A DNA stretch of 54,543 nucleotides from Polaromonas sp. A23 (GCF_002001015.1 NZ_MUNO01000039.1:1-54543), one strand, 5' to 3'; counted from the stretch's first letter, positions 35,094 through 44,311 are shown. Program-made: numbers and translations. The notes: a model not told the origin generated them from the letters alone.

Positions 35094-36437
35094 TCAAGCG
35101 GTCAGAGCTTCTTCATGGCGCAACACGTCGCCGCGCAGCGAACGTTGCGAGGCTTCAGTGATGGTGACGTCGATCATCTGGCCGATCAGCCGCGGTTGGC
35201 CCTTGAAGTTGACGACGCGGTTGCATTCGGTGCGGCCCATCAGTTCCGTCGGGTCCTTGCGCGATGCGCCCTCGACGAGGATGCGCTGCACCGTGCCTTG
35301 GCGGCTGGCGCTGATGGCGCGTACGCTGTCGTCAAGCGCGGCCTGCAGCGTCTGCAGCCGTTGCAGCTTGACAGCATGCGGCGTGTCGTCGGCCAGATTG
35401 GCTGCCGGCGTACCAGGGCGCGGACTGAAAATAAAGCTGAAAGACGTGTCGTAGCCGACGTCGTCGATCAGTTTCATCATCTTGCTGAAGTCGTCCTCCG
35501 TTTCACCGGGGAAGCCCACGATGAAGTCGCTGCTCATGGCCAGGTCGGGGCGGATCGCGCGCAGCTTGCGGACGGTGCTTTTGTATTCCATCGCCGTGTA
35601 GCCGCGTTTCATCGCCATCAGAATGCGGTCCGAGCCGTGTTGCACGGGCAGGTGCAGGTGGTTCACCAGCTTGGGCAGCTTGCCGTAGGCGTCGATCAGG
35701 CGCTGCGTGAATTCGTTGGGATGGCTGGTGACGTAGCGGATGCGTTCTATGCCCGGAATGTCGGAGACATATTCGAGCAGGGTGGCGAAGTCGGCGATGT
35801 CAGCGGTGCCGCCCATCGGTCCGCGGTAGGCGTTGACGTTCTGCCCCAGCAGGGTCACTTCGCGCACGCCCTGGTCGGCCAGACCGGCGACCTCGACCAG
35901 CACGTCTTCAAACGGGCGCGAAACTTCTTCGCCGCGGGTGTAGGGCACCACACAGTAGCTGCAATATTTGGAGCAGCCTTCCATGATGCTGACGAAGGCG
36001 CTGGCGCCCTCGACGCGGGCCGGTGGCAGGTGATCGAATTTTTCGATCTCGGGAAAGCTGATGTCCACCTGCGATTTGCCCAGGCTCAGGCGTTTGGCCA
36101 GCAGATCGGGCAGGCGGTGCAGGGTTTGAGGGCCAAACACGACGTCGACATAAGGCGCACGCTCGATGATGGCGTCGCCCTCCTGGCTGGCAACGCAGCC
36201 GCCGACGCCGATCAGCACGCCTTTTTTCTTCAGGTGCTTGACGCGGCCGAGGTCGCTGAAGACCTTTTCCTGCGCCTTTTCGCGCACCGAGCAGGTGTTG
36301 AACAGGATCAGGTCGGCTTCATCCACATTGCTGGTGGACTCATACCCCTCGGCCGCATGCAGCACGTCGGACATCTTGTCCGAGTCGTACTCGTTCATCT
36401 GGCACCCGAAGGTTTTGATAAAAACTTTTTTGCTCAT
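35094..36437 (-). CDS. miaB: tRNA-2-methylthio-N6-dimethylallyladenosine synthase MiaB
   Basis: Radical-SAM methylthiotransferase acting on i6A37 of tRNAs reading UNN codons. It has 447 residues. The N-terminal UPF0004 domain supplies three Cys ([30 protein letters not shown]) for the auxiliary cluster. The radical SAM CxxxCxxC is CSKYCSYC, and a TRAM domain forms the C-terminus. All cluster ligands are present. It lies 36 bp upstream of glrK's start on the other side of the operon boundary. Confidence 0.97.
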   Translation of the reverse strand: MSKKVFIKTFGCQMNEYDSDKMSDVLHAAEGYESTSNVDEADLILFNTCSVREKAQEKVFSDLGRVKHLKKKGVLIGVGGCVASQEGDAIIERAPYVDVVFGPQTLHRLPDLLAKRLSLGKSQVDISFPEIEKFDHLPPARVEGASAFVSIMEGCSKYCSYCVVPYTRGEEVSRPFEDVLVEVAGLADQGVREVTLLGQNVNAYRGPMGGTADIADFATLLEYVSDIPGIERIRYVTSHPNEFTQRLIDAYGKLPKLVNHLHLPVQHGSDRILMAMKRGYTAMEYKSTVRKLRAIRPDLAMSSDFIVGFPGETEDDFSKMMKLIDDVGYDTSFSFIFSPRPGTPAANLADDTPHAVKLQRLQTLQAALDDSVRAISASRQGTVQRILVEGASRKDPTELMGRTECNRVVNFKGQPRLIGQMIDVTITEASQRSLRGDVLRHEEALTA

Positions 36438-36442
36438 GATTT

Positions 36443-36497
36443 GCTACCGAATTAGGAGCTGCTGGCGCCCGTGAAACAAGGGCGGAAGGCCGATTTA
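36443..36497 (-). repeat. Interspersed repeat R2, copy H
   Basis: On the minus strand GCCCTT starts at 36483, GCTCC at 36459 and GTAGC at 36447, keeping 24/12 spacing despite substitutions. It follows the stop of the exported hypothetical gene by 31 bases in the same orientation and runs into the region before miaB. Confidence 0.7.
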
Positions 36498-36514
36498 GCT
36501 TGAAAAAAGCAGAT

Positions 36515-36985
36515 TTACTGCTTGTAGCGCGGCAACTGGTTGTAGGGCGTCTTCCCGTCGTCTTTCGACGAGGCTGCGTCCGACTCGAAACTGAAATTGA
36601 AATTACGCGTCGTGGGAACGTCGCGTTTTTCTTTCGCTTCCTCGGGGTTGAGGATCCACACCTCGTAGACGAGGCCGGCGCTGTCGCGCGTGTAGTTGAC
36701 CAGCAGTTCCTGACCGAGCAGGGTGCCCGAGAGAACGTAGTTGTTGTTGATATTGCGTATGCGCGCGCCGGGCGAGAGGCGGTCGGCCTTGCCGTTCAGG
36801 CTGATGTCGGGAGGGGCCTTGACCACCATCACGCCGCGTATAGCGCTTTTGGGGAAGTTGCGCACGCCGGCAACCTCGTCGGTTTGCGCCATCACCGGGT
36901 TCGCCAGCAGGTTACCGACGGCCAGCACAAGCGCCAGCATGGTTGCAGGGAGGGCGGTGGAAGAAGAAAGCAGGCAGCGTTTCAT
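36515..36985 (-). CDS. Exported hypothetical protein (156 residues)
   Basis: Starts at the ATG at 36985; an in-frame start at 37015 adds ten residues. Signal peptide: a basic start (MKRC), a hydrophobic core about 11-28, and a likely cut after VMA at residue 33. The mature part is beta-rich (SAIRGVMVVKAPPDISLNG, NYVLSGTLLGQELLVNY) and has no recognised domain. The C-terminus is hydrophilic. A periplasmic location is inferred. It stands alone between tRNA-Met and miaB. Confidence 0.75.
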   Translation of the reverse strand: MKRCLLSSSTALPATMLALVLAVGNLLANPVMAQTDEVAGVRNFPKSAIRGVMVVKAPPDISLNGKADRLSPGARIRNINNNYVLSGTLLGQELLVNYTRDSAGLVYEVWILNPEEAKEKRDVPTTRNFNFSFESDAASSKDDGKTPYNQLPRYKQ

Positions 36986-37015
36986 GGTGTATGTCCAGAG
37001 GCTGTGAAGTAACAA

Positions 37016-37043
37016 AGCCCCAGAGGATCACACCTCTGGGGCT
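37016..37043 (-). terminator. Hairpin terminator after tRNA-Met
   Basis: AGCCCCAGAGG at 37016-37026 pairs perfectly with CCTCTGGGGCT at 37033-37043 over a six-base loop. On the minus strand it follows the tRNA 3' end by 11 bases and leads into TTTGTT, a short T-tract. Confidence 0.7.
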
Positions 37044-37054
37044 CCGGGAAACCG

Positions 37055-37131
37055 TGGTGGTGATAGGTGGACTTGAACCACCGACATCAGCATTATGAAT
37101 GCTGCGCTCTAACCAACTGAGCTATATCACC
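37055..37131 (-). tRNA. tRNA-Met (anticodon CAT)
   Basis: 77 nt with encoded CCA. The acceptor stem GGTGATA/TATCACC is perfect, with an A discriminator. The D arm includes GCTCAGTTGGTTAGAGC. The anticodon stem CAGCA/TGCTG frames the loop TTCATAA, with CAT at plus 37095-37097. The T arm is GGTGG-TTCAAGT-CCACC. The first base pair is G-C, so this is not the initiator type. A lysidine-modified tRNA-Ile2 also has CAT, but the overall sequence looks like elongator Met. Confidence 0.93.
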
Positions 37132-37214
37132 GCGCGACCAATATTATAGCCAAACCTGAATGGCCCTTGACGGAAGCCGCCACACGCACCGAGCAGCCAC
37201 GGAGGCTCTTCAAT

Positions 37215-37310
37215 TCAAGCAGGGGCCGCGGAACCGGCTTTGCCGGGCCGCAGGCGCAGCGCCCCCTCGGGGGGGGCAGGGAGCTACACGCAGTGAGCGA
37301 CCGTGGGGGC
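37215..37310 (-). repeat. Interspersed repeat R1, copy d
   Basis: Reverse orientation. GCCCCCACGG begins at 37310, directly after the TGA stop of the enoyl-CoA hydratase gene. The short form with the CGCTGCGCCTGCGGCCCGGC and CCGGTTCCGCGGCCCC blocks closely matches copies a and b. Confidence 0.82.
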
Positions 37311-38087
37311 TCACTTATTAGTAAAGACTGGCTTGCGCTTGTTGACAAACGCGTCCATGCCTTCTTTCTGGTCCTCGGTGGCGAAGGCCGCATGGAACAG
37401 GCGCCGCTCGAACATGATGCCATCGGCCAGCGTGCCCTCGTAGGCGCGATTGACCGCCTCCTTGGCGGCCATCACGGCAATTTGCCCGTAGTCGCAAATC
37501 TGCAGCGCCGCACCCAGCGCTTCATCCATCAGTTTGTCCAGCGGGACGACACGGCTGGCCAGTCCGCTGCGTTCGGCCTCCACCGCATCCATCATGCGGC
37601 CGGTCAGCACCAGGTCCATGGCTTTGGCCTTGCCTACGGCACGCGGCAGGCGTTGTGTGCCGCCGGCGCCGGGAATGACGCCCAGCTTGATTTCGGGCTG
37701 GCCGAATTTTGCGTTGTCCGCGGCGATGATGAAGTCGCACATCATCGCCAGTTCGCACCCGCCGCCAAGCGCAAAGCCGCTGACCGCTGCAATCACCGGT
37801 TTGCGGATGCTGCGGATCTGTTCCCAGTTGCGCGTGATGTAGTCGCCCTTGTAGACGTCGGCAAAGCTGTAGCTCGCCATGGCGCCAATGTCGGCGCCGG
37901 CCGCAAAGGCTTTTTCACTGCCGGTGAGGATCATGCAGCCGATGTTCTCGTCCGCATCGAAAGTCTTGAGCGCGTTGCCCAATTCATCCATCAGCTGGTC
38001 ATTCAGCGCATTGAGCTGCTTGGGCCGGTTCAGCGTCACGATGCCGACGCGGCCTTCGGTTTTGGTCAGAATCAGTTCATAGGTCAT
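37311..38087 (-). CDS. Enoyl-CoA hydratase
   Basis: 258 residues of the crotonase fold from the ATG at 38087, nine bases after AAGGA; a TTG at 38093 is less likely. Both catalytic Glu are present ([11 protein letters not shown] and [20 protein letters not shown]), so it should hydrate trans-2-enoyl-CoA. Its place opposite paaG suggests the PaaF role (2,3-dehydroadipyl-CoA hydratase) in phenylacetate breakdown, but sequence alone would equally fit a general beta-oxidation hydratase. It is divergent from paaG around a shared palindrome. Confidence 0.92.
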   Translation of the reverse strand: MTYELILTKTEGRVGIVTLNRPKQLNALNDQLMDELGNALKTFDADENIGCMILTGSEKAFAAGADIGAMASYSFADVYKGDYITRNWEQIRSIRKPVIAAVSGFALGGGCELAMMCDFIIAADNAKFGQPEIKLGVIPGAGGTQRLPRAVGKAKAMDLVLTGRMMDAVEAERSGLASRVVPLDKLMDEALGAALQICDYGQIAVMAAKEAVNRAYEGTLADGIMFERRLFHAAFATEDQKEGMDAFVNKRKPVFTNK

Positions 38088-38172
38088 GGTCAAAGGTCCT
38101 TTGGGGTCGCTGAATCATGCCACGATCCTGCTGGCTCCCATTGGCGGGAAGCCATTTGCAGACAAGGGAAAA

Positions 38173-38207
38173 CATTAACCGACCGATGGGTCGGTTAATG
38201 CTAAATT
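38173..38207 (+). promoter_or_regulatory. 28-bp palindromic operator and paaG promoter element
   Basis: CATTAACCGACC at 38173-38184 and its exact complement arm at 38189-38200 are separated by GATG. The right arm runs into an extended -10, TGC followed by TAAATT (38202-38207), 19 bases before the paaG start. The gap is shared with the divergent hydratase gene. Large ACCGACC/GGTCGGT palindromes are typical of TetR-family operators; PaaR is the known TetR-type regulator of paa genes in betaproteobacteria, so PaaR is the likely ligand. No regulator gene is in the window. Confidence 0.75.
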
Positions 38208-38225
38208 CCGGAACAGGAGACATTT

Positions 38226-39041
38226 ATGACCGATGCGCCTTCCGAATCCACCGTTCTGTTTTCAGTCCACAGCGCCGTGGCGCTTGTGACGCTGAACCGG
38301 CCCCAGGCGCTGAACAGTTTTACCCGCCAGATGCACCAGCAGCTTTGGGACGCGCTGGACCGAATTGAAGCAGACACCTCTTTGCGCGCACTGGTCATTA
38401 CGGGCGCCGGTCGCGGGTTTTGCGCAGGCGCTGACCTGGCCGAATTCGACTTTGCACCCGGCCCTGACCTCGTCAAACGCGCCGATCCGGGGCCGATCAT
38501 CGACCAGGCCTTCAACCCCACAGTGCGGCGCCTGCAGAAGCTGCGCGTGCCGACGATTGCCGCAGTCAACGGCGTGGCAGCCGGTGCCGGTGCCTCACTG
38601 GCCATGACCTGCGACCTGGCGATTGCTGCGCCTGGCGCCAGCTTCATCCAGGCCTTCAGCAAGATCGGCCTGGTGCCCGACGCGGGTGGTTCGTGGTTCC
38701 TGGTCAAGCGGCTGGGCCTGGCGCGCGCGCTGGGGCTGGCCATGCTGGGCGACAAGCTGAGCGCAAAGGATGCGAAAGAGTGGGGAATGATCTGGGACGT
38801 GGCCGCCGAGGGTGAAGACTGCGTGGACAAGGCCATGAAGCTTGCTGCACGCCTTGCGCAAATGCCAACGCGCGCCCTGGTTGAAACGCGGCACCTGCTT
38901 AACGAGGGCGCCAGCCGCGACCTGGATGCGCAGCTGGACAAGGAGCGCGACACCCAGTCGGCGCTTGGACAGACCCATGATTACATTGAGGGCGTGATGG
39001 CCTTTCTCGAGAAGCGCCCGGCGGCGTTCAGGGGCGACTAG
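38226..39041 (+). CDS. paaG: Phenylacetate-pathway epoxyacyl-CoA isomerase PaaG
   Basis: 271 residues of the crotonase fold. The second catalytic acid is Asp in GLVPDAGGSWFLVKRLGLARAL, and the first Glu of hydratases is replaced (AAGAGASLAMTCD). This pattern is typical of PaaG, which isomerises ring-1,2-epoxyphenylacetyl-CoA to the oxepin. The AGGAGA ribosome site precedes the ATG. It leads a cluster with paaI and paaK, separated from them by repeat R1 copy e. The palindrome 26 bp upstream should control it. Confidence 0.88.
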   Translation: MTDAPSESTVLFSVHSAVALVTLNRPQALNSFTRQMHQQLWDALDRIEADTSLRALVITGAGRGFCAGADLAEFDFAPGPDLVKRADPGPIIDQAFNPTVRRLQKLRVPTIAAVNGVAAGAGASLAMTCDLAIAAPGASFIQAFSKIGLVPDAGGSWFLVKRLGLARALGLAMLGDKLSAKDAKEWGMIWDVAAEGEDCVDKAMKLAARLAQMPTRALVETRHLLNEGASRDLDAQLDKERDTQSALGQTHDYIEGVMAFLEKRPAAFRGD

Positions 39042-39045
39042 TATG

Positions 39046-39206
39046 AGCCCCCACGTTCGTCATTTCATGTACTCACTGCACCTTGCAGGCCGCCGCTCGC
39101 CAGAGGCTTCGCTTCTGATGCCTGTCCAAACCTGCCCAGGCAGGTTTGGAGCCGCAGTCACCAGCCCCGAGGGGGCGTCATCTGCCTTGGGGCGGCCCGG
39201 CGGCGA
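39046..39206 (+). repeat. Interspersed repeat R1, copy e (long form)
   Basis: GCCCCCACG begins five bases after the paaG stop. This long form has an extra internal block of about 70 bases (GCAGGCCGC...GTCCAAACCTGCCC...GGCAGGTTTGGAGCCGCAG) that is also in copy f. It ends with GGGGCGGCCCGGCGG just before the paaI start, so the paaI leader is made of repeat sequence. Confidence 0.8.
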
Positions 39207-39656
39207 ATGATGGATGCCCAAACACTCGCACGCCACGTCGGCGAATCCATGTTTGCCACCGACAGTGCCTCGCGTGATTTCATGCAGATGGAGCTGTTGT
39301 CCTGCGAACCCGGCCGCGCCGTGATGCGCATGGCGGTCCGCGAGCCCATGCTCAATGGCCACAAGATCTGCCATGGCGGATTGATTTTCACTCTGGCCGA
39401 TTCAACTTTCGCCTTTGCCTGCAACAGCCATAACAAGGTCGCGGTGGCGGCGGGCTGCAGTATCGAGTTCCTCAAACCGGGTCAGCTCGGCGATGTGCTG
39501 ACCTGCGAAGGCGTGGAGCAGACCCTGCAGGGCCGGCACGGCATCTACGACATGAAGGTCAGCAACCAGCGCGGCGAGGTGGTGGCAATGTTCCGTGGCA
39601 AGAGCGCGCAGATTCCGGGCAACGTAATTCCTGCCCCCGACGCGGAGGCCCCATGA
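39207..39656 (+). CDS. paaI: Hydroxyphenylacetyl-CoA thioesterase PaaI
   Basis: 149 residues, hotdog fold. The family motif ICHGGLIFTLADSTFAFACNS carries the HGG loop and catalytic Asp. PaaI frees CoA from stalled hydroxylated phenylacetyl-CoA intermediates. The start is ATG at 39207, or ATG at 39210; no Shine-Dalgarno is visible because the leader is repeat R1. The stop overlaps the paaK start (ATGA). Confidence 0.93.
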   Translation: MMDAQTLARHVGESMFATDSASRDFMQMELLSCEPGRAVMRMAVREPMLNGHKICHGGLIFTLADSTFAFACNSHNKVAVAAGCSIEFLKPGQLGDVLTCEGVEQTLQGRHGIYDMKVSNQRGEVVAMFRGKSAQIPGNVIPAPDAEAP

Positions 39657-40945
39657 AAAGTTTTCCGCTCGAACCCATAGAAAAAGCCAGCCTCGACGAA
39701 CTGCGTTCCCTGCAGCTGAAACGCCTGCAGTCCACGCTGCAGCATGCTTATCTCCATTCGCCGGTGTACAAGGCCAAGTTCGATGCGGCCGGCGTGCACC
39801 CCGGCGACTGCAGGTCGCTGGCCGACCTGGCGAAGTTTCCCTTCACCACCAAGCACGATTTGCGTGACAGCTACCCCTTTGGCATGCTGGCTGTGCCGCG
39901 CGAGCAATGCGTGCGCATTCATGCCTCTAGCGGTACCACCGGCAAGCCGACCGTGGTGGCCTACACCAAGAACGATGTGGACATGTGGTCGGGCTGCGTC
40001 GCGCGCAGCATACGTGCTGCCGGTGCGCGTCCGGGTGATCTGGTGCATATCAGCTATGGCTATGGCCTGTTCACGGGCGGGCTCGGCGCCCATTACGGTG
40101 CCGAGAAACTGGGCCTGACCGTGGTGCCTTTTGGCGGCGGGCAGACCGAGCGCCAGGTGCAACTGATCACCGACTTCAAGCCCGACATCATCATGGTGAC
40201 GCCCAGCTACATGCTGGCGATTGCCGACGAGTTTGAAAAACAGGGATTGTCAGCCGCCGGGTCCAGTCTGCGTACCGGCATCTTCGGCGCCGAGCCCTGG
40301 ACCAACGACATGCGCCATGCGATCGAAAAACGCATGGGTATTGATGCGGTGGACATCTATGGTTTGAGCGAGGTCGTCGGCCCGGGCGTGGCCAGCGAGT
40401 GTGTGGAAACCAAGGATGGCCCCACCATCTGGGAAGACCACTTTTATCCGGAAGTTATCGACCCTGTCAGCGGCGAGTTGCTTCCTGACGGGGAAATCGG
40501 CGAGCTGGTCTTTACCAGTCTGAGCAAGGAAGCCTTGCCCATCATCCGGTACCGGACACGTGACCTCACGCGCCTTCTGCCAGGCACGGCGCGCAGCATG
40601 CGGCGCATGGAAAAAATAACCGGCCGCAGCGACGACATGATGATTGTTCGCGGAGTCAATGTCTTTCCCACGCAGATCGAGGAGCTGATCCTCAAGCGCA
40701 GCGAACTTGCACCGCACTACCAATGCATCCTGACACGCGAAGGCGCGATGGACTGCCTGAGCGTGGTGGTTGAAACCCGTCCAGGCCTGGCGCCTGAAAG
40801 CGCCGAAGCGCAGGCCGCAGCGCGCCTGTTGCAGCACGAGATCAAGGCCTATGTAGGCACCACCGCAGAGATTGTGCTGCGGCCCGAAAACGGGGTGGAG
40901 CGCAGCATGGGCAAAGCCCGTCGGGTGCTGGACAAGCGGCACTGA
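39653..40945 (+). CDS. paaK: Phenylacetate-CoA ligase PaaK
   Basis: Activates phenylacetate to phenylacetyl-CoA with ATP, the entry step of the aerobic hybrid pathway. It has 430 residues. The adenylate-forming motif SSGTTGKPTVVAYT is near residue 92, followed by YGLSEVVGPGVASEC and the C-terminal hinge GRSDDMMIVRGVNVFPTQIEE. It is coupled to paaI by a four-base overlap. The oxygenase genes paaABCDE and paaZ are not in the window. Confidence 0.96.
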   Translation: MKSFPLEPIEKASLDELRSLQLKRLQSTLQHAYLHSPVYKAKFDAAGVHPGDCRSLADLAKFPFTTKHDLRDSYPFGMLAVPREQCVRIHASSGTTGKPTVVAYTKNDVDMWSGCVARSIRAAGARPGDLVHISYGYGLFTGGLGAHYGAEKLGLTVVPFGGGQTERQVQLITDFKPDIIMVTPSYMLAIADEFEKQGLSAAGSSLRTGIFGAEPWTNDMRHAIEKRMGIDAVDIYGLSEVVGPGVASECVETKDGPTIWEDHFYPEVIDPVSGELLPDGEIGELVFTSLSKEALPIIRYRTRDLTRLLPGTARSMRRMEKITGRSDDMMIVRGVNVFPTQIEELILKRSELAPHYQCILTREGAMDCLSVVVETRPGLAPESAEAQAAARLLQHEIKAYVGTTAEIVLRPENGVERSMGKARRVLDKRH

Positions 40946-41051
40946 GCGATTGCCCGGATCTAAAGCTACAGGATTTTCCCGGGTAAGAACCCTCTCGACG
41001 TTGAGCTGCTTTAGTTTTAGACTGGCTCGACAACAAGTTAGCGGGAGTCTC

Positions 41052-41564
41052 ATGACTGATAAGCATGTGATTTATCACAAGACACCGAAAGGTACGGAGG
41101 CAATCGCGGACCGGCATTCGGGTTTGCCCCCCAAGTTGCGTTCCCTGCTGATCATGGTGGACGGGAAACGCAGCTATGCCGACTTGGCTGGGCTGGCCAC
41201 GGTGGTTGGTGATTGCGAGCAACAGTTGTTACAGCTGCAACAGGAGGGCCTGATCGAAGTGATCGGCGGTGCGCCCGCCGCTAGCGCAGTTCCGACGGCT
41301 TCTGCTGCCGACATGGCCCCCACGGCTCCAGCGCCGCTGATTGCAGCGTCGCTTCCGGAGGCGAAGCGGTTTTCTTCCCATCTGTTGGAGCAAATACTGG
41401 GACCGACGTCGGACGTTCTGTGCCTGAAGATCGAGGCGGCCAACGACCTGGCGAGTTTTGTCAGTGCCATCAAACGGGCCCGGGACGTGGTCCGTGACAT
41501 CAAGGGCGCAGCTGCGGCTGAACGTTTCATTGCGCAGGTTGAGTTGCATACGCCACAGGCCTGA
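41052..41564 (+). CDS. Hypothetical protein with Ala/Pro linker (170 residues)
   Basis: Start at the ATG at 41052, eight bases after GGGAG. Two parts: an N-terminal domain of about 75 residues (KTPKGTEAIADRHSGLPPKLRSLLIMVDGKRSYADLAGL, ending EGLIEVIGG) that looks like a small winged-helix-like module known from many betaproteobacterial proteins, and a C-terminal helical domain after a linker of Ala/Pro/Thr (residues 76-100). No catalytic motif or export signal. Transcribed on its own after paaK; the function is unknown. Confidence 0.72.
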   Translation: MTDKHVIYHKTPKGTEAIADRHSGLPPKLRSLLIMVDGKRSYADLAGLATVVGDCEQQLLQLQQEGLIEVIGGAPAASAVPTASAADMAPTAPAPLIAASLPEAKRFSSHLLEQILGPTSDVLCLKIEAANDLASFVSAIKRARDVVRDIKGAAAAERFIAQVELHTPQA

Positions 41565-41619
41565 GGCGGCTTTCACAGTCTTGCCGCGGGGAGGTGTCGG
41601 CCTTCGTTGACTGCTGTGC

Positions 41620-43440
41620 TCAGGCAGCAGGTGCGAGCCAACGTGAAACCAGGGTCGAATCACGCGAGACCAGGCGCCATGTGTTCTCGGTAGGTGGCAG
41701 GGACAGTTCCAGCCGCAGCAGGCGCTTGTCGCGCGCGACGATGGCAACCACCTTTTTATGCGGCCCGGCATACAGCGTCACATCTTCTAGCTTGGCCAGT
41801 CGCCAGGCATCGACCGGTGTTTTACTCTTGCCTGGAATGACCGGCTCGACAGCCAGCCACTCGTCACCCGCGGCAAACCCCGCGTTTTCGGCGGCACCGT
41901 TGCGCAGCACGGTCTTGATTTGTACGCCTCCCGCACCGTCCTGCACGCGCAGACCCAGGGTCTGCGCCAGCTGCGAGGGCTCATCGAGTACGCCTACGCC
42001 GTGGCGCTGCAGCAGGTCGCGCAGCGGGAGCTCGCTCGTGCCGTGCACCCAGCTGGCGATTTCCGGCGCGTAAGAGCGGCCGCTGAGTTCCTGCAGCACC
42101 TCAGCAAAGTCAGCTTCAGTCATCATGCCGCCCCGGCAGCGCACCCAGAGACGGCGCATGACATCGTCCAGCGTCACCGGAACTGCCGCTTTGCTTTCAG
42201 CACGCAGGCTCAAGTCAAGGCACAGGGCTACCAGCGCGCCTTTTGTGTAGTAGCTGACGGTGGCATTGGGCGTGTTTTCGTCCTGTCGGTAATACTTGAC
42301 CCAGGCGTCAAAACTGGCTTGCGCCACGGATTGCACCAGCCGACCCGGCGTTTGCATGACCTGGTTGATGGTTTTGTTGAGCAGCTTCAGGTAAGAGGCG
42401 TCATCCAGCAGGCCGGCCCTGCGCAGAATCAGGTCGTCGTAGTAGCTGGTGAAGCCTTCAAAAAACCACAGAAGTTCCGTGTAGTTCTCGCTGTCATAGG
42501 CGTAGCGGGAAAATTCTGCAGGCCGCAGCCGTTTGACGTTCCACGTGTGAAAGTATTCGTGGCTGATGAGTCCGCGCAGCGTGGTGTAGCCCTCAGGAAG
42601 TTTGCTGCTGCCCACACGCGGAAGGTCCTGCCGTTTACAGATCAGGGCGGTCGAATTGCGATGTTCAAGGCCGCCATAACCGTCGTCGACCGCATTGAGC
42701 ATGAACAGGTAATTTTTGTGCGGCGGCTTTTTGCTGCCGTGCCAGAAGCGGATTTGTGCCTCGCAGATCTTGCGGGTGTCGGCCAGAAGCCGTTCTCCGT
42801 CAAAGCCCGACGTGGCTCCAGCCACCACAAAGCGGTGCGGCACGCCGCAGGCCACGAACGAGCCGCTCCAGAAAGCCCCCATTTCGACCGGACAATCCAC
42901 CAGCTCGTCGTAGTCGGCGGCAAGATAAGTGCCGAAACCCTGCTTGTTCACCTTGAGCGGGCTCAAACCTGTGGCTGCGGCCCAGCCGGAAACGCCAGCC
43001 GGCGTGACCAGTTCAAGCAGGTGCGGGGCGCGCTCCTGGCCTTCGACCTGCAGGCATAGGGAGCTGCCATTGAAAAAGCCGCGCGTTGCGTCCAGCGAGG
43101 CGGTGCGTACCGAGTTGTCGTTGGCATAGACCTCGTAGGTCAGCACCAAAGGGCGGTCCGCGTTGCAACGGATTTGCCAACTGCATTTATCCAGCTGGCT
43201 GACCTGGCCGGCAGGCAGGGCTCGCGTTCCCTGCCGGGCCTTCAACCCCTGCAGGTTTTTGGAAAACTCACGTACCAGGTAGCTGCCCGGAATCCAAACC
43301 GGCAGGGCCACGCGTTGCAGTGAAAGGGGTTTTGCAACGGTTAGCGTGACGCGGAACAGGTGGGCATGGAGGTTGGCGACTTCCACGCGGTAGTGGATGG
43401 CGGCAGCCGGGGTACGGGTCTTGACGGGGGGTTTGGGCAT
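41620..43440 (-). CDS. M61-family peptidase with PDZ domain (glycyl aminopeptidase-like)
   Basis: 606 residues. The HExxH zinc motif is HEYFHTWNVKRLRPAEF, with the downstream Glu in ELLWFFEGFTSYYDDLILRRAG. A C-terminal PDZ domain covers about residues 490-570 (LGLRVQDGAGGVQIKTVLRNGAAENAGFAAGDEWLA). The N-terminal half is the beta-rich domain of M61 enzymes such as Sphingomonas glycyl aminopeptidase. No signal peptide is visible, so it is probably cytosolic. Its natural substrate is unknown. Confidence 0.92.
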   Translation of the reverse strand: MPKPPVKTRTPAAAIHYRVEVANLHAHLFRVTLTVAKPLSLQRVALPVWIPGSYLVREFSKNLQGLKARQGTRALPAGQVSQLDKCSWQIRCNADRPLVLTYEVYANDNSVRTASLDATRGFFNGSSLCLQVEGQERAPHLLELVTPAGVSGWAAATGLSPLKVNKQGFGTYLAADYDELVDCPVEMGAFWSGSFVACGVPHRFVVAGATSGFDGERLLADTRKICEAQIRFWHGSKKPPHKNYLFMLNAVDDGYGGLEHRNSTALICKRQDLPRVGSSKLPEGYTTLRGLISHEYFHTWNVKRLRPAEFSRYAYDSENYTELLWFFEGFTSYYDDLILRRAGLLDDASYLKLLNKTINQVMQTPGRLVQSVAQASFDAWVKYYRQDENTPNATVSYYTKGALVALCLDLSLRAESKAAVPVTLDDVMRRLWVRCRGGMMTEADFAEVLQELSGRSYAPEIASWVHGTSELPLRDLLQRHGVGVLDEPSQLAQTLGLRVQDGAGGVQIKTVLRNGAAENAGFAAGDEWLAVEPVIPGKSKTPVDAWRLAKLEDVTLYAGPHKKVVAIVARDKRLLRLELSLPPTENTWRLVSRDSTLVSRWLAPAA

Positions 43441-43514
43441 GGCTTAAAGAATACCGCATCGGAAAGCCGCATCGCTCCGAAGGGGCGGCCTGTCTGGCCA
43501 CGCGCCAAGAATGT

Positions 43515-43568
43515 GTTTTGCTATGAAAATAATAGCTTATGGCACCCGAATTTAAAGGGCTTGCATCC
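43515..43568 (-). repeat. Interspersed repeat R2, copy D
   Basis: On the minus strand GCCCTT starts at 43560, GCTAT at 43536 and ATAGC at 43524, with exact family spacing. It follows the dsbC stop by 34 bases and shares its orientation. Confidence 0.8.
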
Positions 43569-43594
43569 TATTTTTCTTGAAACTCTGAGTGAAA

Positions 43595-44311
43595 CTACTG
43601 GGGTTTGGCTTCAGCCAGGTACTTTTCGACCTGCTGGGCGCCAATGGCGCCTGGAACCCGCGAGCCGTCGGCAAAAATCAAGGTCGGGGTACCGGTGATG
43701 CGGTATTTTTTGCCGAACTCAATGTTGCGCCCCAGCGCACTGGCATCGCATGTGGCGCTGGCCACCGGCTGATCGTGCACCATCAGGTCTTGCCACACCT
43801 TGGCCTTGTCCTTGGCGCACCAGATATTTTTTGATTTCTCGGCAGAGTCCGCGCTAAGGATGGGATACAAAAACATGTACACGGTGACGTCAGTGACCTT
43901 TTGCATGTCACGTTCAAAACGCTTGCAGTAACCGCAGTTCGGGTCTTCAAACACAGCCATTTTTCGTTTGCCATTGCCACGCACGATGGTGAAAGCGTCC
44001 TTGAGAGGCAGCGCATCAAACGCCACCGCGCTGAGTTTGTCTACCCGCTCCTCGGTGAGATTTCGTCTTGCCTTGGTGTCAATCAGGCTGCCCTGGATCA
44101 GGTAGTTGCCTTCCGCATCCGTATAAAAAATTTCGCTGCCATTCACGCGCAACTCATAGACACCAGCCATCGGTGTTTTGCTGACCTCGTCGATTTTGGG
44201 CAGATTGGGAAGGCGTTCGGTCAGGTTTTTCCGGATGGTTGCTTCCTGCGCAACGGCGGCCAGGCCGAGCGACAACAGGGCGCCGGCCAGAATTGTTTTA
44301 AGCAGTTTCAT
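43595..44311 (-). CDS. dsbC: Periplasmic disulfide isomerase DsbC
   Basis: 238 residues from the ATG at 44311; an in-frame start at 44341 would add ten. A signal peptide is probably cut after AVA at residue 21. An N-terminal dimerisation domain is followed by a thioredoxin fold with CGYC (C126, C129 in EDPNCGYCKRFERDM) and the cis-Pro segment ITGTPTLIFADG. It rearranges wrong disulfides in the periplasm and is kept reduced by DsbD. Confidence 0.95.
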   Translation of the reverse strand: MKLLKTILAGALLSLGLAAVAQEATIRKNLTERLPNLPKIDEVSKTPMAGVYELRVNGSEIFYTDAEGNYLIQGSLIDTKARRNLTEERVDKLSAVAFDALPLKDAFTIVRGNGKRKMAVFEDPNCGYCKRFERDMQKVTDVTVYMFLYPILSADSAEKSKNIWCAKDKAKVWQDLMVHDQPVASATCDASALGRNIEFGKKYRITGTPTLIFADGSRVPGAIGAQQVEKYLAEAKPQ

